Under the pieces are notes generated by a model. That model worked only from the letters and a program-made list of their open reading frames with translations, did no database searches and was not told the DNA's origin. Shown here one piece after another: positions 9,007 through 17,745 of a stretch of DNA of 40,988 nt; the stretch's first letter is position 1; every line of letters starts with the position of its first letter. This DNA is from Armatimonadetes bacterium 55-13 (GTDB lineage: Bacteria; Armatimonadota; Fimbriimonadia; Fimbriimonadales; Fimbriimonadaceae), in NCBI GenBank assembly GCA_001898035.1, contig MKRX01000021.1, positions 1 through 40,988 of the forward strand, written 5' to 3'. The position numbers and the translations under genes were made by a program.

Positions 9007-9432
9007 CTACTTCACTTGGATGCGCTGAGAAGTTGCTTGGGCGTTCTTGGGCACTACAACCTCCAAGATGCCCTTGTTGTAGCTGGCCTCGACCTTATCC
9101 GCCTGAATGGGACCGTCGATCCTAAATGACCAATAGAAACTGCCGAAGTACCGTTCCTTTCTCAGATAGCCTTCCTTAGAATCTTCATTGCTTTCTTCGC
9201 GCTTGCCGCGAATCACCAACATTTCTCCTGTGATTTCCACGTCAAGATCTTCACTGTTCATCCCGGGTAGCTCCACGAGAAAGGTATAGGAATTGTCCGT
9301 CTCCTTGATATCGACGGCCGGATTCCATGTTCCGCGGAGAAGGCTCGAAGAAGGGAAGATATCCTCCATCATGCCGTGGAGTCGTTCAAACGGACTCAAA
9401 GTGGTTTGGGTAGGGGTGATGGATGTGTTCAT
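9007..9432 (-). CDS. Hsp20/alpha-crystallin small heat-shock protein
   Basis: ATP-independent holdase chaperone of the cytoplasm. The 141 residues comprise a short variable N-terminal arm (SPFERLHGMMEDIF), an alpha-crystallin domain starting at NPAVDIKETDNSY and including ELPGMNSEDLDVEI, the LRKERYFGSFYWSF strand, and the closing GILEVVVPK strand. A short C-terminal tail ends in an IQVK motif close to the usual I-x-I. AAGGAGGAA sits 3 nt before the ATG, a near-perfect Shine-Dalgarno. It lies next to a HTH-PAS regulator and a universal stress protein, suggesting a stress cluster. No CIRCE operator was seen upstream. Confidence 0.93.
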   Translation of the reverse strand: MNTSITPTQTTLSPFERLHGMMEDIFPSSSLLRGTWNPAVDIKETDNSYTFLVELPGMNSEDLDVEITGEMLVIRGKREESNEDSKEGYLRKERYFGSFYWSFRIDGPIQADKVEASYNKGILEVVVPKNAQATSQRIQVK

Positions 9433-9800
9433 GGTTCCTCCTTGGCTATTCGGTTACTGGACCTGGGCAACAACCTGCCTAATTGAAGAATTCGTATCGC
9501 TGCCAGGATCGATTTGCGCCAAGTGAATGGCGCGAGCAGAGAACAACAAGGATGAGAGCCCATTCCGTCGGAACTCCATTGGGTTCGAAGTCTCGGCGTC
9601 GTCATATCGCCATTCCTCGCTTGTCCTCGGTCAAATGACATTTTTGACTAAGATCAGTCTCGGCAAGGACAGATTCTTTTGCCAGTCGCCACTTCTTACG
9701 TCAATCGAATGCTTGTCATCGATTTGGATGACAAAGACATTCCGTGGCAATCTCACATTTAGCGTGGGGCGAACATCTTGAGCCGTGATAGAATCTGGCT
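9433..9800. other. 368-bp intergenic region, divergent promoters
   Basis: This gap separates hsp20 (minus) from the HTH-PAS gene (plus). It holds the hsp20 ribosome binding site at its left end and the extended -10 of the regulator at its right end. Open frames of 70-84 codons exist on both strands, but they have poor codon quality and no good ribosome binding sites, so I do not call them genes. No CIRCE-type or sigma-32-type element was recognised. Confidence 0.5.
9786..9794 (+). promoter_or_regulatory. extended -10 TGATAGAAT, leaderless start of HTH-PAS gene
   Basis: TG-A-TAGAAT ends 6 nt before the GTG at 9801. Transcription would start at about 9801, which is the start codon itself. No Shine-Dalgarno is present. 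This supports the GTG start. Confidence 0.5.
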
Positions 9801-10466
9801 GTGGACAAGCGTAGAAATATTGAATTGTCCGACCGAGAAAGGCAACTCATTGAGCTGGCCGCACAGGGGCATACCGATAGCTCCATCGCTCACGTCCTCG
9901 GCATTAGCGAGGCCACTGTAAGTACTTACTGGGGGCGAGTCCGCATCAAAATCGGCCCCTATAGTCGACCAGAACTGATCGCCACGATTCTTCATCAGCA
10001 GCTAGATTCGATTATTGAAGACCTGAGAGAACAAAATCGTCGGTTGGCTGACAAACTTCAACATGTGACCGGCGAACAGTGGGGCGATCCAGAGACCAAC
10101 TATCATCTCAAACTGGTCATGGAAGCCCCCGAAGCTATCCTAATCGTCAGAGATAACGGCGAAGTCGAAATCGCAAATGAAGAAGCCGCGCGACTTTTTG
10201 GATATGAGCGAGAAGAAATAGAAGGGAGCCCTCTCATCAATCTCATTCCCGAGAGGTACCGCGTGGTTCATGCTCGCCATCGGGAAGGCTATATGAAAGA
10301 CCCCGTCAAAAGGAAGATGGCTGCCCACTCCGCCTCGCCGGGGCTTCGCAAATCCGGTGAGGAGTTTCCGATCGCGGCCTCTCTCGCCCCCGTAGAAACG
10401 GCGGCGGGTGTTCGAGTCATGTGCATCGTCCGAGAGCTGGACTCGGCCTACACCAGCTCAAATTGA
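9801..10466 (+). CDS. LuxR-type HTH plus PAS domain regulator
   Basis: The protein has 221 residues from a GTG start. Residues about 8-65 form a LuxR/FixJ-type helix-turn-helix (LSDRERQLIELAAQG, then AHVLGISEATVSTY). A coiled-coil-like linker (IIEDLREQNRRLADKLQ) follows, then a PAS domain from about residue 105 (MEAPEAILIVRDNGEVEIAN, EEAARLFGYEREEIEG, LINLIPERYR). The domain order is unusual: LuxR-type HTH is normally C-terminal to the sensor domain. The PAS ligand is unknown. It sits between hsp20 and a tandem universal stress protein gene and may control one or both. That is inferred from neighbourhood. Confidence 0.88.
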   Translation: MDKRRNIELSDRERQLIELAAQGHTDSSIAHVLGISEATVSTYWGRVRIKIGPYSRPELIATILHQQLDSIIEDLREQNRRLADKLQHVTGEQWGDPETNYHLKLVMEAPEAILIVRDNGEVEIANEEAARLFGYEREEIEGSPLINLIPERYRVVHARHREGYMKDPVKRKMAAHSASPGLRKSGEEFPIAASLAPVETAAGVRVMCIVRELDSAYTSSN

Positions 10467-10542
10467 ATCTGTCTGTCCTCCTTTTCTAGTCCACTGAAGA
10501 GTGATCTTGCCGACATTTCGCTGATCCCTCACGATATTGAGG

Positions 10543-11457
10543 ATGCAGGTATTGCTAGCCGCAGACGGTTCCATTGAGTCGGATATCGCGAGTTCAATGC
10601 TCGAAAAGCTACCGCTCCCAAAGTCGACTGACATCGTGGTTGCTACTGTGATTGAGCCCACGGGTATCGAGGCCCTGGAAGCTGAAGTTTTTCTTGCCAA
10701 CACGGCTCAAATCCGTCGAAGAATAGCCCGGCAGATGATTGATCGGATTGCAGGCGAATGGATTGATCGAGGTGTGCCTGCCCAGGGACTTCTTTTAGAA
10801 GGCGACGCCTCAACCGAACTGCTCGCCTTAGCGCAGGGTCTTCCAAACCGGGAAACTTTGTTCGTGTGCGGGAGCGGAGCGCCATCCTTTTCGAAAATGA
10901 TCGGAAGCGTCTCCCGCAAGTTGATTTTGTATTCCGGCGCCTCTGTATTGGTGGGTCGGCCCTTCCACCGAAATGCACACCAAGGCTCGGTGCCCCGCAT
11001 CCGCGCAAAGGAATCTCTAGATGTACTCATCGCCGTGGACGATCAGGAGGGTTCTAAAGTCGTCCTGGATTGCTTAGAGAGTATGCCTAACTCCGTGTTT
11101 GAAAACCTCTACGTGGTCTCTATTGAACCCTTCCCTCATATCCCCGCCGATTCTGACCTTTCGATCTACCTGCCAGTGACTAAGGACGATCTCAAGTGTG
11201 CCGATCGAATGGCTGCCACCGCTGCCAAAAGGCTGGCCCGCTGCGCCCAAACGGCAAGTGGGATATCCGGGATCGGATGCCCGAGCCAAGAAATCGCCCG
11301 GATCGCCGCCGAGAAAGACGTCGACCTGGTCGTTGTCGGGGCCAGCCGCCACTCTCCGCTGAGTTCATTCGTCGTAGGCAGCTGCTCTTACGAACTCTCA
11401 AATTTCGCTCCTTGCCCCGTCCTGATTCTACGGTCAAGCCGACTCTTCGCCGCTTGA
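10543..11457 (+). CDS. tandem-domain universal stress protein (UspA family)
   Basis: The protein has about 304 residues and two Usp domains. The first begins VLLAADGSIESD at the N-terminus and ends near residue 145 (SGASVLVGRP). The second begins DVLIAVDDQEGSK near residue 160 and ends with VGASRHSPLSSFVVGSCSYE then CPVLILR. The latter carries a degenerate form of the ATP-loop G-x2-G-x9-G-S pattern, with Ala-Ser-Arg-His between conserved glycines. Whether it binds ATP is uncertain. The start could be TTG at 10537 or ATG at 10543; neither has a clear Shine-Dalgarno. It is co-oriented with the HTH-PAS gene 76 bp upstream. Confidence 0.85.
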   Translation: MQVLLAADGSIESDIASSMLEKLPLPKSTDIVVATVIEPTGIEALEAEVFLANTAQIRRRIARQMIDRIAGEWIDRGVPAQGLLLEGDASTELLALAQGLPNRETLFVCGSGAPSFSKMIGSVSRKLILYSGASVLVGRPFHRNAHQGSVPRIRAKESLDVLIAVDDQEGSKVVLDCLESMPNSVFENLYVVSIEPFPHIPADSDLSIYLPVTKDDLKCADRMAATAAKRLARCAQTASGISGIGCPSQEIARIAAEKDVDLVVVGASRHSPLSSFVVGSCSYELSNFAPCPVLILRSSRLFAA

Positions 11458-11518
11458 TAAACACTATCGAGACGCCGCCTTGCCGACAGACTCTAGGATA
11501 AATCCACAAATTCCCCGA

Positions 11519-11524
11519 TATAAT
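11519..11524 (+). promoter_or_regulatory. TATAAT 7 nt before ATG of the anchored protein
   Basis: A consensus TATAAT ends 7 nt before the ATG at 11532, with no Shine-Dalgarno between. The transcript would start at the ATG. Confidence 0.5.
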
Positions 11525-11531
11525 TGCATTG

Positions 11532-12002
11532 ATGAAGACGCCCGTCAAAATTGGCCAACGGATGTTGCCCTTACTCGGGGTCGTCATCGTGATGGGTGCT
11601 TTGGCTGCGGTCTGGAGCACATTGGGAAGGTCCCAACGTCACCCGGAACTTGGCTTCATGGAAAACTATGTGGAAGTGGGGCGAGCCAGTTCGTATGTCC
11701 AAGATCCAACCGGGGCAACCTCGCGGAAGTACTTCGGCGAACAATACGCCTTCAAGGCAAAGTTCGAGGAAGTAACGTCCCGTGCCGAGCGATTTTACAA
11801 ATCAAAGGGATTTACCCGCAGCGGTAGCGATGTCCTCGGAGGAATGATCTTCGAATCTCGCGATGGACAGATGATCTGCATCGCTAAGGGAAATCGCTTG
11901 CCAAACTCCGAAGAAGCCGGCAATGCGGATTACGTCTCGATTGCGGTGCTTAAAAAGTCGGCCGACTTCCTCCCCCGCATCGTGACGCCAATCAATCAGT
12001 AG
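11532..12002 (+). CDS. membrane-anchored protein of unknown function
   Basis: The protein has 156 residues. An N-terminal transmembrane helix (LPLLGVVIVMGALAAVW, about residues 12-28) is followed by a soluble domain of about 120 residues containing FKAKFEEVTSRAERFYKSKGF and a GGMIFESRDGQMICIA beta hairpin. The architecture suggests an exported, inner-membrane-anchored protein. No family is recognised. The start is supported by the TATAAT hexamer directly before it. It is convergent with the lipoprotein/pilin pair, separated by a hairpin. Confidence 0.7.
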   Translation: MKTPVKIGQRMLPLLGVVIVMGALAAVWSTLGRSQRHPELGFMENYVEVGRASSYVQDPTGATSRKYFGEQYAFKAKFEEVTSRAERFYKSKGFTRSGSDVLGGMIFESRDGQMICIAKGNRLPNSEEAGNADYVSIAVLKKSADFLPRIVTPINQ

Positions 12003-12037
12003 TCCATTGAGGACGCTCACGCGGCGGCCTCAATGGA
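12003..12037. terminator. terminator-like hairpin between convergent genes
   Basis: Arms 12003-12012 (TCCATTGAGG) and 12028-12037 (CCTCAATGGA) are perfectly complementary, 10 bp around a 15-nt loop. It lies between the stop at 12002 and the convergent lipoprotein stop at 12045, so it can serve both strands. No strong T run follows on either strand. Confidence 0.5.
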
Positions 12038-12044
12038 AGTCTAT

Positions 12045-12248
12045 TTATGGCTTCGAAGGAATCCCTGCGTGTTCCATATTGGTGGGTTTATTGCCGGTAA
12101 TCGACTCGATCATCTTCTTGTCCTGCTCGGTCTGAGGCTTAACCTGAAGCTGATCGTAGGCTTGCTTCTCCTCACCACCGGGGGAACCGCATCCAATGGA
12201 GGCAAGGGCAAGGACCGCCAACAAGCCCAAGGATCCTAGAATCTTCAC
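12045..12248 (-). CDS. small lipoprotein paired with pilin
   Basis: The protein has 67 residues from a GTG start that overlaps the pilin stop by 4 bp, so translation is probably coupled. The N-terminus is a lipoprotein signal ([14 protein letters not shown]) with Cys 20 as the lipidation site, followed by a short hydrophilic, proline- and lysine-rich tail. The function is unknown. The same gene order, a prepilin followed by a tiny lipoprotein, recurs at 26248-27307. Confidence 0.75.
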   Translation of the reverse strand: MKILGSLGLLAVLALASIGCGSPGGEEKQAYDQLQVKPQTEQDKKMIESITGNKPTNMEHAGIPSKP

Positions 12249-13012
12249 TGAATGACCGCCTTGGTGAAGTAGGTGTAAAGGTCGTAACCCGTACCGGTCT
12301 CAACCTTCTTCTTGAGCAGTTCGGTCACCTTCACAAACTTGGAGTGCCCATCCAGAAAGGCCGCGTTCGTTCCGGCGTTGTGTCGGGCGATGATTGCACC
12401 TTGAAACGTCATGATCGTAATCGGGGAGACGTTGGGTTGCGCCGCCAAGTTGTTGAAAATGCCAGCCCAAGGGTACAGCGTTGCCTGATACTGGAACTTC
12501 GGCTCGTCGGGTGTCCAGGGATCCCCACCATGCGCCGTCCAAACGCCACCATCGACGCAGTAAACGCCGCCCGTCAGGTTCTCGATCGAAGTCGATGAAG
12601 ACTCGGAGCCTTGCTGAAAGATCGAAAGCCGATTGTCCCACCAGTAGAAGTTGTTCAGGACATAGGCTTGCTTCGTGCCCAGCGGGCTGTCGGAAGTGAA
12701 GAGAGTGGACTTATCGGCGCTCGGGCAGACGCCGATGTCCTTATTCTTGCTGTACGGCAGAAGTAGCTCAAACCACGTGTAAACACGCCCGTTGGCGTCG
12801 AACCAGGTGTTGGGGGCTACCACGTCGTCAAAATCTTGCTCGTACATCATCAAAGCAAGACCAATCTGCTTGGTGTTGGAAAGGCACGCCGTCTTCTTTG
12901 CTGCTTCCTTGGCTTGTGCAAAAACAGGAAAGAGGATGGCGGCAAGGATCGCGATAATCGCGATGACGACCAAAAGTTCAATAAGAGTAAATCCGCGTAA
13001 GGTCTTCTTCAT
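12245..13012 (-). CDS. type II secretion/type IV pilin-like protein with H-X9-DG C-terminus
   Basis: The protein has 255 residues. The N-terminus carries a prepilin peptidase site and pilin helix ([18 protein letters not shown]), then [14 protein letters not shown]. The C-terminus carries H-x9-DG ([13 protein letters not shown]), the mark of the DUF1559/H-X9-DG family expanded in Planctomycetes and Armatimonadetes. It is predicted to be cleaved after Gly 7, N-methylated and assembled in the inner membrane or a pseudopilus. The role of individual copies is unknown. No Shine-Dalgarno is obvious. It forms an overlapping pair with the lipoprotein gene downstream. Confidence 0.9.
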   Translation of the reverse strand: MKKTLRGFTLIELLVVIAIIAILAAILFPVFAQAKEAAKKTACLSNTKQIGLALMMYEQDFDDVVAPNTWFDANGRVYTWFELLLPYSKNKDIGVCPSADKSTLFTSDSPLGTKQAYVLNNFYWWDNRLSIFQQGSESSSTSIENLTGGVYCVDGGVWTAHGGDPWTPDEPKFQYQATLYPWAGIFNNLAAQPNVSPITIMTFQGAIIARHNAGTNAAFLDGHSKFVKVTELLKKKVETGTGYDLYTYFTKAVIQ

Positions 13013-13256
13013 GGCTTAACCAGTTTCAAGAGGTGGTGCGCGCAGTGAAAGAATACAAATCGTCCAGATTTCATGACAGGGGCAGTGCGGTTTTGTACCA
13101 GTAATACGAGCACATGACCAGCGTAACTTGCGCAGATGCAAGAACTTTTCCCGTCTGGTCTCGGTCCCTCTAGGTCCTCGCCGAGAAACGGTTGGGATGA
13201 GACGGCCCTTTCTGCCAAATCATTTGTAACATCGCTCGTAGAATGAGGTTCCAGCT

Positions 13257-14861
13257 ATGAACCCCGCCCTTACCGACAACTTAGCCCTTATGTTCGGCCT
13301 CATCGGCATGGTCGTCGTCGTGTCGGCTCTTCTGTCTGGATTCATCGAAAAAAGCAGCTTCCCCCAGGTCGCCGTCTTCCTCGGGCTCGGCGCCGCCGTC
13401 GGCCCCTACGGACTCGGTCTGCTGAATGTCGGGCTAGACGCCCCCATCCTTCGCGTCGTCGCCACCCTGAGCCTCGCCCTCGTCCTTTTCACCGATGCCC
13501 TTACTATCGATATCGCGGAAGTAAAGAAACACGCCAAGCTCGCGACCCTCATCCTCGGCCCCGGCACGCTCATCGCCGCCGGCCTCATCGCCCTCGCCGC
13601 CGTCTACGTCCTCAACCTCCCCTGGCCCCTCGCCCTCATGCTCGCCGCCCCCTTGGCCTCAACCGATCCGGTGATGCTCCGAGGTCTCCTCAAACGCCCC
13701 GACCTCCCCTCCTCCACCCGCCAGTCCTTACGCCTTGAAAGCGCCCTCAACGACGTCGTCCTCCTCCCCATCGTCCTCATCGCGATGGCATTCGTCGTCC
13801 CCACCGCCGGCGAATCCGTTAACGCGGGCAAACTGCTCATCCAAATGCTCGTGATCGGCCCCGGCGCCGGTGCCCTCGTCGCCTGGGTCGGTATCGCCCT
13901 CCTCGATCAGATCAGCAAGAAAGTCGGCGTCCGCCGAGACTACGAGTCCCTCTACTCCCTTGGCATCGCCCTCGCCGCCTTCGCCGCCGCCGAAGCCCTC
14001 CACGGCAGCGGCTTCCTCGCCGTCTTCGCCGCCGGTCTCATGATCTCGTCCATCGACGTCGAACTCTGCGACTGCTTCCGCGAGTACGGCGAAACCACCG
14101 CCGAGATCCTCCTGCTGTTCACCTTCGTCCTCCTCGGTGCCTCCCTGATCTGGACCGGAATGGGCATGGTCACCCTTGCCGTCCTCGCTTTCGCCGCCCT
14201 CGCCCTCATGGCCCGCCCTCTCGGCCTCACCCTCGCCCTGGCCAGAACTAAAACCGACGCCCACGCAAAGCGACTCATCATCTGGTACGGCCCCCGGGGA
14301 CTCAGCACGTTGCTCCTCATCCTCGTCCCTGTCTTCGCAAACACCCCTGGCTCCGAGCCCCTCTTCCACATCGCCACCGTGGTCGTCCTCATTTCCGTCG
14401 CTCTCCATGGCGGCTCCATCATGTTCTTCGGCAACCGCTTCTCCCGCCGCGCCCGAAAGAACCACCAAGTCACCCTCGCCGTCACCCCCGTCGCCCACGA
14501 AGCCTCACCCCAAGACGTCCGAATCACCACCGAACAAATCGAGGACCTCGAAGCCCAAGGCCACCAAATCCACCTCATCGACGTCCGCCGCCAAGAACCC
14601 TACGAACGTAGCGCCGAGCAAATCAAAAACACCCAGCGCATCCACCCCATGTTCGCCCGCCGAGACGTCGAGCGCCTCGGAATCCCCAAAGACGCCTACA
14701 TCGCCCTCTTCTGCGGCTGCCCTGAAGACGCCACCTCCGTCCGCGTCGCCGAGGAACTCCGCAGCGCCGGCTGGCTCTACGCCTCCGCCGTCAAAAACGG
14801 CTGGGACGCCCTGATCGCCGCTGGCTACCAAGTAGAAACCAAACCCGTCGAAGCGCCTTAA
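13257..14861 (+). CDS. CPA1-type cation:proton antiporter fused to rhodanese domain
   Basis: Residues 1 to about 410 form a polytopic Na+/H+ exchanger-type membrane domain of 12 or so helices. It contains LASTDPVMLRGLL (about 132-144) and LRLESALNDVVLLPIV (about 158-173), where the Asn-Asp pair is the usual ion site of CPA antiporters. After a linker, residues about 430-530 form a rhodanese-like domain (HLIDVRRQEPYERSAEQI; ALFCGCPEDATSVRVAEEL). The Cys of FCGCPED lies at the expected active-loop position. It would exchange Na+ or K+ for protons, perhaps gated by the cytoplasmic rhodanese module. A TAGAAT hexamer lies 12 nt before the ATG. Confidence 0.88.
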   Translation: MNPALTDNLALMFGLIGMVVVVSALLSGFIEKSSFPQVAVFLGLGAAVGPYGLGLLNVGLDAPILRVVATLSLALVLFTDALTIDIAEVKKHAKLATLILGPGTLIAAGLIALAAVYVLNLPWPLALMLAAPLASTDPVMLRGLLKRPDLPSSTRQSLRLESALNDVVLLPIVLIAMAFVVPTAGESVNAGKLLIQMLVIGPGAGALVAWVGIALLDQISKKVGVRRDYESLYSLGIALAAFAAAEALHGSGFLAVFAAGLMISSIDVELCDCFREYGETTAEILLLFTFVLLGASLIWTGMGMVTLAVLAFAALALMARPLGLTLALARTKTDAHAKRLIIWYGPRGLSTLLLILVPVFANTPGSEPLFHIATVVVLISVALHGGSIMFFGNRFSRRARKNHQVTLAVTPVAHEASPQDVRITTEQIEDLEAQGHQIHLIDVRRQEPYERSAEQIKNTQRIHPMFARRDVERLGIPKDAYIALFCGCPEDATSVRVAEELRSAGWLYASAVKNGWDALIAAGYQVETKPVEAP

Positions 14862-14895
14862 CCCAAGGTTAACCCCCCGTTAATCAGCCAACCCA

Positions 14896-14901
14896 GATAA
14901 T
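14896..14901 (+). promoter_or_regulatory. GATAAT 6 nt before the metallophosphoesterase ATG
   Basis: GATAAT ends 6 nt before the ATG at 14908 in the 46-bp gap after the antiporter gene, with no Shine-Dalgarno. This is a near-consensus -10 placed for a leaderless transcript. Confidence 0.35.
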
Positions 14902-14907
14902 GGCCGC

Positions 14908-15960
14908 ATGGATCGCCGAGAGTTCCTGATCAAATCCGCGACCGGCATCGCCGCCCTCGCCGCCCCCGCCTGGCTAAAAGCCACCCCGTCCCGCCCCGCC
15001 GCCAAACTCGCGCGCCTCGCCGACGACCGCTACGAACTCATCTCCGAGGACCCCGACCGCCTGCGCATCCTCCAGATCACCGATACCCACTTCGGCACGC
15101 CAAAACCCGCCAACCTCCTGACCGACGCCCAAACCAAGAAACTCATCCGAGCCCTTGTCGATCAACAAAACCCCGCTTTCGTCTTCCACACCGGCGACTT
15201 CATCAACAACGACACCGAAGGCGTCGATCACTCCGCCATCGACTTCATGAACGACCTCGGTACCCCCTGGTCCCTCGTCTTCGGCAACCACGATCATTCC
15301 AAGGGCCAAAAGAACGGCATCTCCCTCGACGACTACTACAAGCGCCTCCAAAACCACGCCGTCGGTTTTCACACCTACAAGGAGAGCGGCGTAGAAAAGC
15401 GCGACTACTGCTTCCGAATCGACATCCGACCCGCCACGGGCCCCATCGCCTACTCCCTCTTCGCCTTCAACTGCGGTAGTCCCATCACCCAAATGGTCGT
15501 CACCGAGTCCCAACTCAACTGGCTAAGATCCCAACTGGAAGCCGATAAACGCGCCAACCACGACCACCCCATCCTCGTCATGCAGCACATCCCCACCATC
15601 GAGTACAAAACCCTCTTCGAGGAAAAAGCCGCCATCGGCCGACAAGGGGAAAAAGTCTGCTTCGAGTCCGACATGGGCGCCGTCTTCGAAACCTACCGAG
15701 CCTCTGCTCGGGTCAAAGCCGTCTTCTGCGGCCACGACCACGTGAACGACTACTTCGGAGACCACAAAGGCATCAAACTCGCCTACGGCCGAGTCTCCGG
15801 CTGGTCCGGCTATGGCGATTGGCAACGCGGAGGCCGCGTCATCGACCTCGATCTCAAAAACCGAAGCTCCAAGACCCGAGTCGTCCTCCCGCAGGGCGCG
15901 GTGGAAAAACAAGAGTGGAACAAAACCCTCACCGAGGGCCAAATCGGGCGCCCAAACTAG
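14908..15960 (+). CDS. Tat-exported calcineurin-like metallophosphoesterase
   Basis: The protein has 350 residues. A twin-arginine signal (DRREFLIKSATG) ends near residue 25. The dinuclear metal site motifs of the calcineurin/purple-acid-phosphatase superfamily are all present: LQITDTHFG (Asp 59, His 61), HTGDF, FGNHDHS, VMQHIP and FCGHDHVND. It resembles the Ser/Thr phosphatase-like secreted phosphoesterases. The physiological substrate is unknown, and phosphate monoester or diester hydrolysis in the periplasm is likely. It follows the antiporter gene on the same strand. It is convergent with an alpha/beta hydrolase gene. Confidence 0.9.
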   Translation: MDRREFLIKSATGIAALAAPAWLKATPSRPAAKLARLADDRYELISEDPDRLRILQITDTHFGTPKPANLLTDAQTKKLIRALVDQQNPAFVFHTGDFINNDTEGVDHSAIDFMNDLGTPWSLVFGNHDHSKGQKNGISLDDYYKRLQNHAVGFHTYKESGVEKRDYCFRIDIRPATGPIAYSLFAFNCGSPITQMVVTESQLNWLRSQLEADKRANHDHPILVMQHIPTIEYKTLFEEKAAIGRQGEKVCFESDMGAVFETYRASARVKAVFCGHDHVNDYFGDHKGIKLAYGRVSGWSGYGDWQRGGRVIDLDLKNRSSKTRVVLPQGAVEKQEWNKTLTEGQIGRPN

Positions 15961-15979
15961 GGCGCCCGAACCGCACGAC

Positions 15980-16759
15980 TTACTTAGCCGCGTCTTCGAT
16001 GATCTTCACCACCTCATCCGGGTGGGAAAGGAACGGGACGTGGCTCGACTTGATCTCCGTCGTCTTCGCGTTCATTCGCTTGGCATAGAATCGCTCCAAC
16101 TCCGGATTGATCGCTCGGTCCTCTGAACAAACCAGATACCAAGCCGGAACATCCTTCCAAGCCGCCTTCGCCGCCGTCCCGCCAAAGCAGCTCTGGTGCA
16201 AGGGCTTCTGCGTCGCCGCAATCAACTTCGCGTCCGCTTCCGGAATATCCGCGCAGAACACGTCGTGAACCTTCGCCCGGTCCACATAAAGGAACCCGCC
16301 CGCATCCGGAACGAGCGCGCCCAGCAAGGGAGCCGGAGCAAACTTCTCACCGGCCGCCGCCACCGGCTCACCGGAATCCATGCCGAACGCCGCGATGTAG
16401 ACCAACGACTTCACATTCGGCTCACCCGCGCCAGCGCCGGTAATCACCGCGCCGCCGTATGAGTGCCCCACCAAAACCACCGGGCCCTTCACGAACGAGA
16501 TCGCTCGCTTGGTCGTCGCCACGTCCGCCTCATAAGAATTCAGAGGGTTCTGAACGGCGATGACCGTGTAACCGTCCTTCTCCAACTTCGGAATCACCTT
16601 GTTCCAACTGGAACCGTCCGCAAACGCTCCGTGAACCAACACAATCGTCGGCTTTGCCATTTCACTCATTTTTGTCTCCTTAACTGTCTTGGGCGCATAC
16701 CACGCCGCCGCCGAAAGAACGCCCATACTCAAGAGGGCGCCATAAAGCCATCGTCTCAT
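15980..16759 (-). CDS. secreted alpha/beta hydrolase
   Basis: The protein has 259 residues. An N-terminal signal or anchor (WLYGALLSMGVLSAAAW) is followed by an alpha/beta hydrolase fold: oxyanion loop LVHGAFADGSSW, nucleophile elbow GHSYGG (Ser 100), an acid in CSEDRAINP, and the His in SSHVPFLSHPDEV. It resembles the EstC/salicylate-esterase-like hydrolases. It lies 2 bp after the HSL-type esterase gene on the same strand and is surely co-transcribed. An internal ATG (MSEMAKP) preceded by AAGGAG-like bases could give a cytoplasmic form lacking the signal. Confidence 0.88.
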   Translation of the reverse strand: MRRWLYGALLSMGVLSAAAWYAPKTVKETKMSEMAKPTIVLVHGAFADGSSWNKVIPKLEKDGYTVIAVQNPLNSYEADVATTKRAISFVKGPVVLVGHSYGGAVITGAGAGEPNVKSLVYIAAFGMDSGEPVAAAGEKFAPAPLLGALVPDAGGFLYVDRAKVHDVFCADIPEADAKLIAATQKPLHQSCFGGTAAKAAWKDVPAWYLVCSEDRAINPELERFYAKRMNAKTTEIKSSHVPFLSHPDEVVKIIEDAAK

Positions 16760-16761
16760 CC

Positions 16762-17745
16762 TTATCTCCCCAGGGCCGACCGGAGCATCGTGGTCGCCAA
16801 GCTAATCGCTCCTCGCGCCGCGGGCGTTTGGGCCAACACGTTGAGCATCACAAAGTCGTGAATCATTCCCAGGAACCGGACCGCCGTAACCCGAACGCCC
16901 GCTTCCACTAATCGCCCCGCATACGCCTCGCCCTCATCGCGCAAGACGTCGCACTCGCCCGTGATCACCAACGCATCCGGCAATCCTCGAAGGTGCTCGA
17001 TCGACGCCAGCAACGGCGAAGCATGAACCTCGTTCCGAACCGAAGTGTCCGGCGCATACATGTCCCAGAACCACTTCATCCCCTCCCGATCCAAAAAGTG
17101 ACCGGTCGCGTACTGGTGATAGGAAGAGGTCTCAAAGTTCGCGTCCGTCACCGGATAGAACAGAACCTGGAACTGAATCTCCGGTCCACCTCGCTCCTTG
17201 GCCAGCAGGCAGGTCACCGCCGCCATATTGCCGCCCACGCTGTCTCCGGCCACCACCAAGTTGCTGCCATTCAGGTTCAGCTCGTCCCCGTTCTCAGCAA
17301 TCCACTTCGTCGCCGCGTAAGCCTGCTCAATCGCCACCGGGTAGTGCGCCTCGGGGGAACGAACGTAGTCCACAAACACCACTGCCGCGTCCGTTGCGTT
17401 GGCAATCTCGCGAATCAGTCGGTCATGGGTTTCCTTGTCGCCCAGCACCCAGCCGCCACCGTGGAAGTACATCACCACCGGCAGCTTGCTGGTGTTCCCC
17501 GCCGGACGCACGATTCGAATCGCTACCTCGCCCGTCGGCCCCACTGGCAACGTCTTGTCCTCAATGTCCGCCGGCATCTTGTCCACCGGCCCCGCCTGTG
17601 CGCCCGAAAGAACGCCACGGGCATCCGAAATCGAGAGTTCGTAAATCGCAGGCCCCGTCTGCGAAGCCAGGGCATCCAAAAAGCCCTGAGCCGTCGCATC
17701 GATCACCGGGTTCTCCGCGATGTATTCATTTCCAGAAATGCTCAT
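16762..17745 (-). CDS. alpha/beta hydrolase fold-3 esterase (HSL family)
   Basis: The 327-residue protein has the hormone-sensitive-lipase/Aes family marks: HGGGW at residues 95-99 for the oxyanion hole, GDSVGGN with nucleophile Ser 169, an acidic residue in ITGECDVLRDEGEAY, and His in LGMIHDFVML. It is cytoplasmic, with no signal peptide. The likely role is hydrolysis of short acyl esters or lactones. It is the first gene of a two-gene operon with the secreted hydrolase. AAGGAGACC lies 6-7 nt before the ATG. It is divergent from the large SARP-type regulator at 18106, which may control it. Confidence 0.9.
   Translation of the reverse strand: MSISGNEYIAENPVIDATAQGFLDALASQTGPAIYELSISDARGVLSGAQAGPVDKMPADIEDKTLPVGPTGEVAIRIVRPAGNTSKLPVVMYFHGGGWVLGDKETHDRLIREIANATDAAVVFVDYVRSPEAHYPVAIEQAYAATKWIAENGDELNLNGSNLVVAGDSVGGNMAAVTCLLAKERGGPEIQFQVLFYPVTDANFETSSYHQYATGHFLDREGMKWFWDMYAPDTSVRNEVHASPLLASIEHLRGLPDALVITGECDVLRDEGEAYAGRLVEAGVRVTAVRFLGMIHDFVMLNVLAQTPAARGAISLATTMLRSALGR

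Noticed and set aside
9429..9781. Short frames on both strands of the hsp20 upstream gap
   Set aside because: No suitable ribosome binding sites, atypical codons, no recognisable domain.
13728..14498. Long antisense frame rich in Gly/Glu/Asp opposite the antiporter gene
   Set aside because: The acidic, repetitive composition is the expected shadow of GC-rich sense codons; no ribosome binding site or family.
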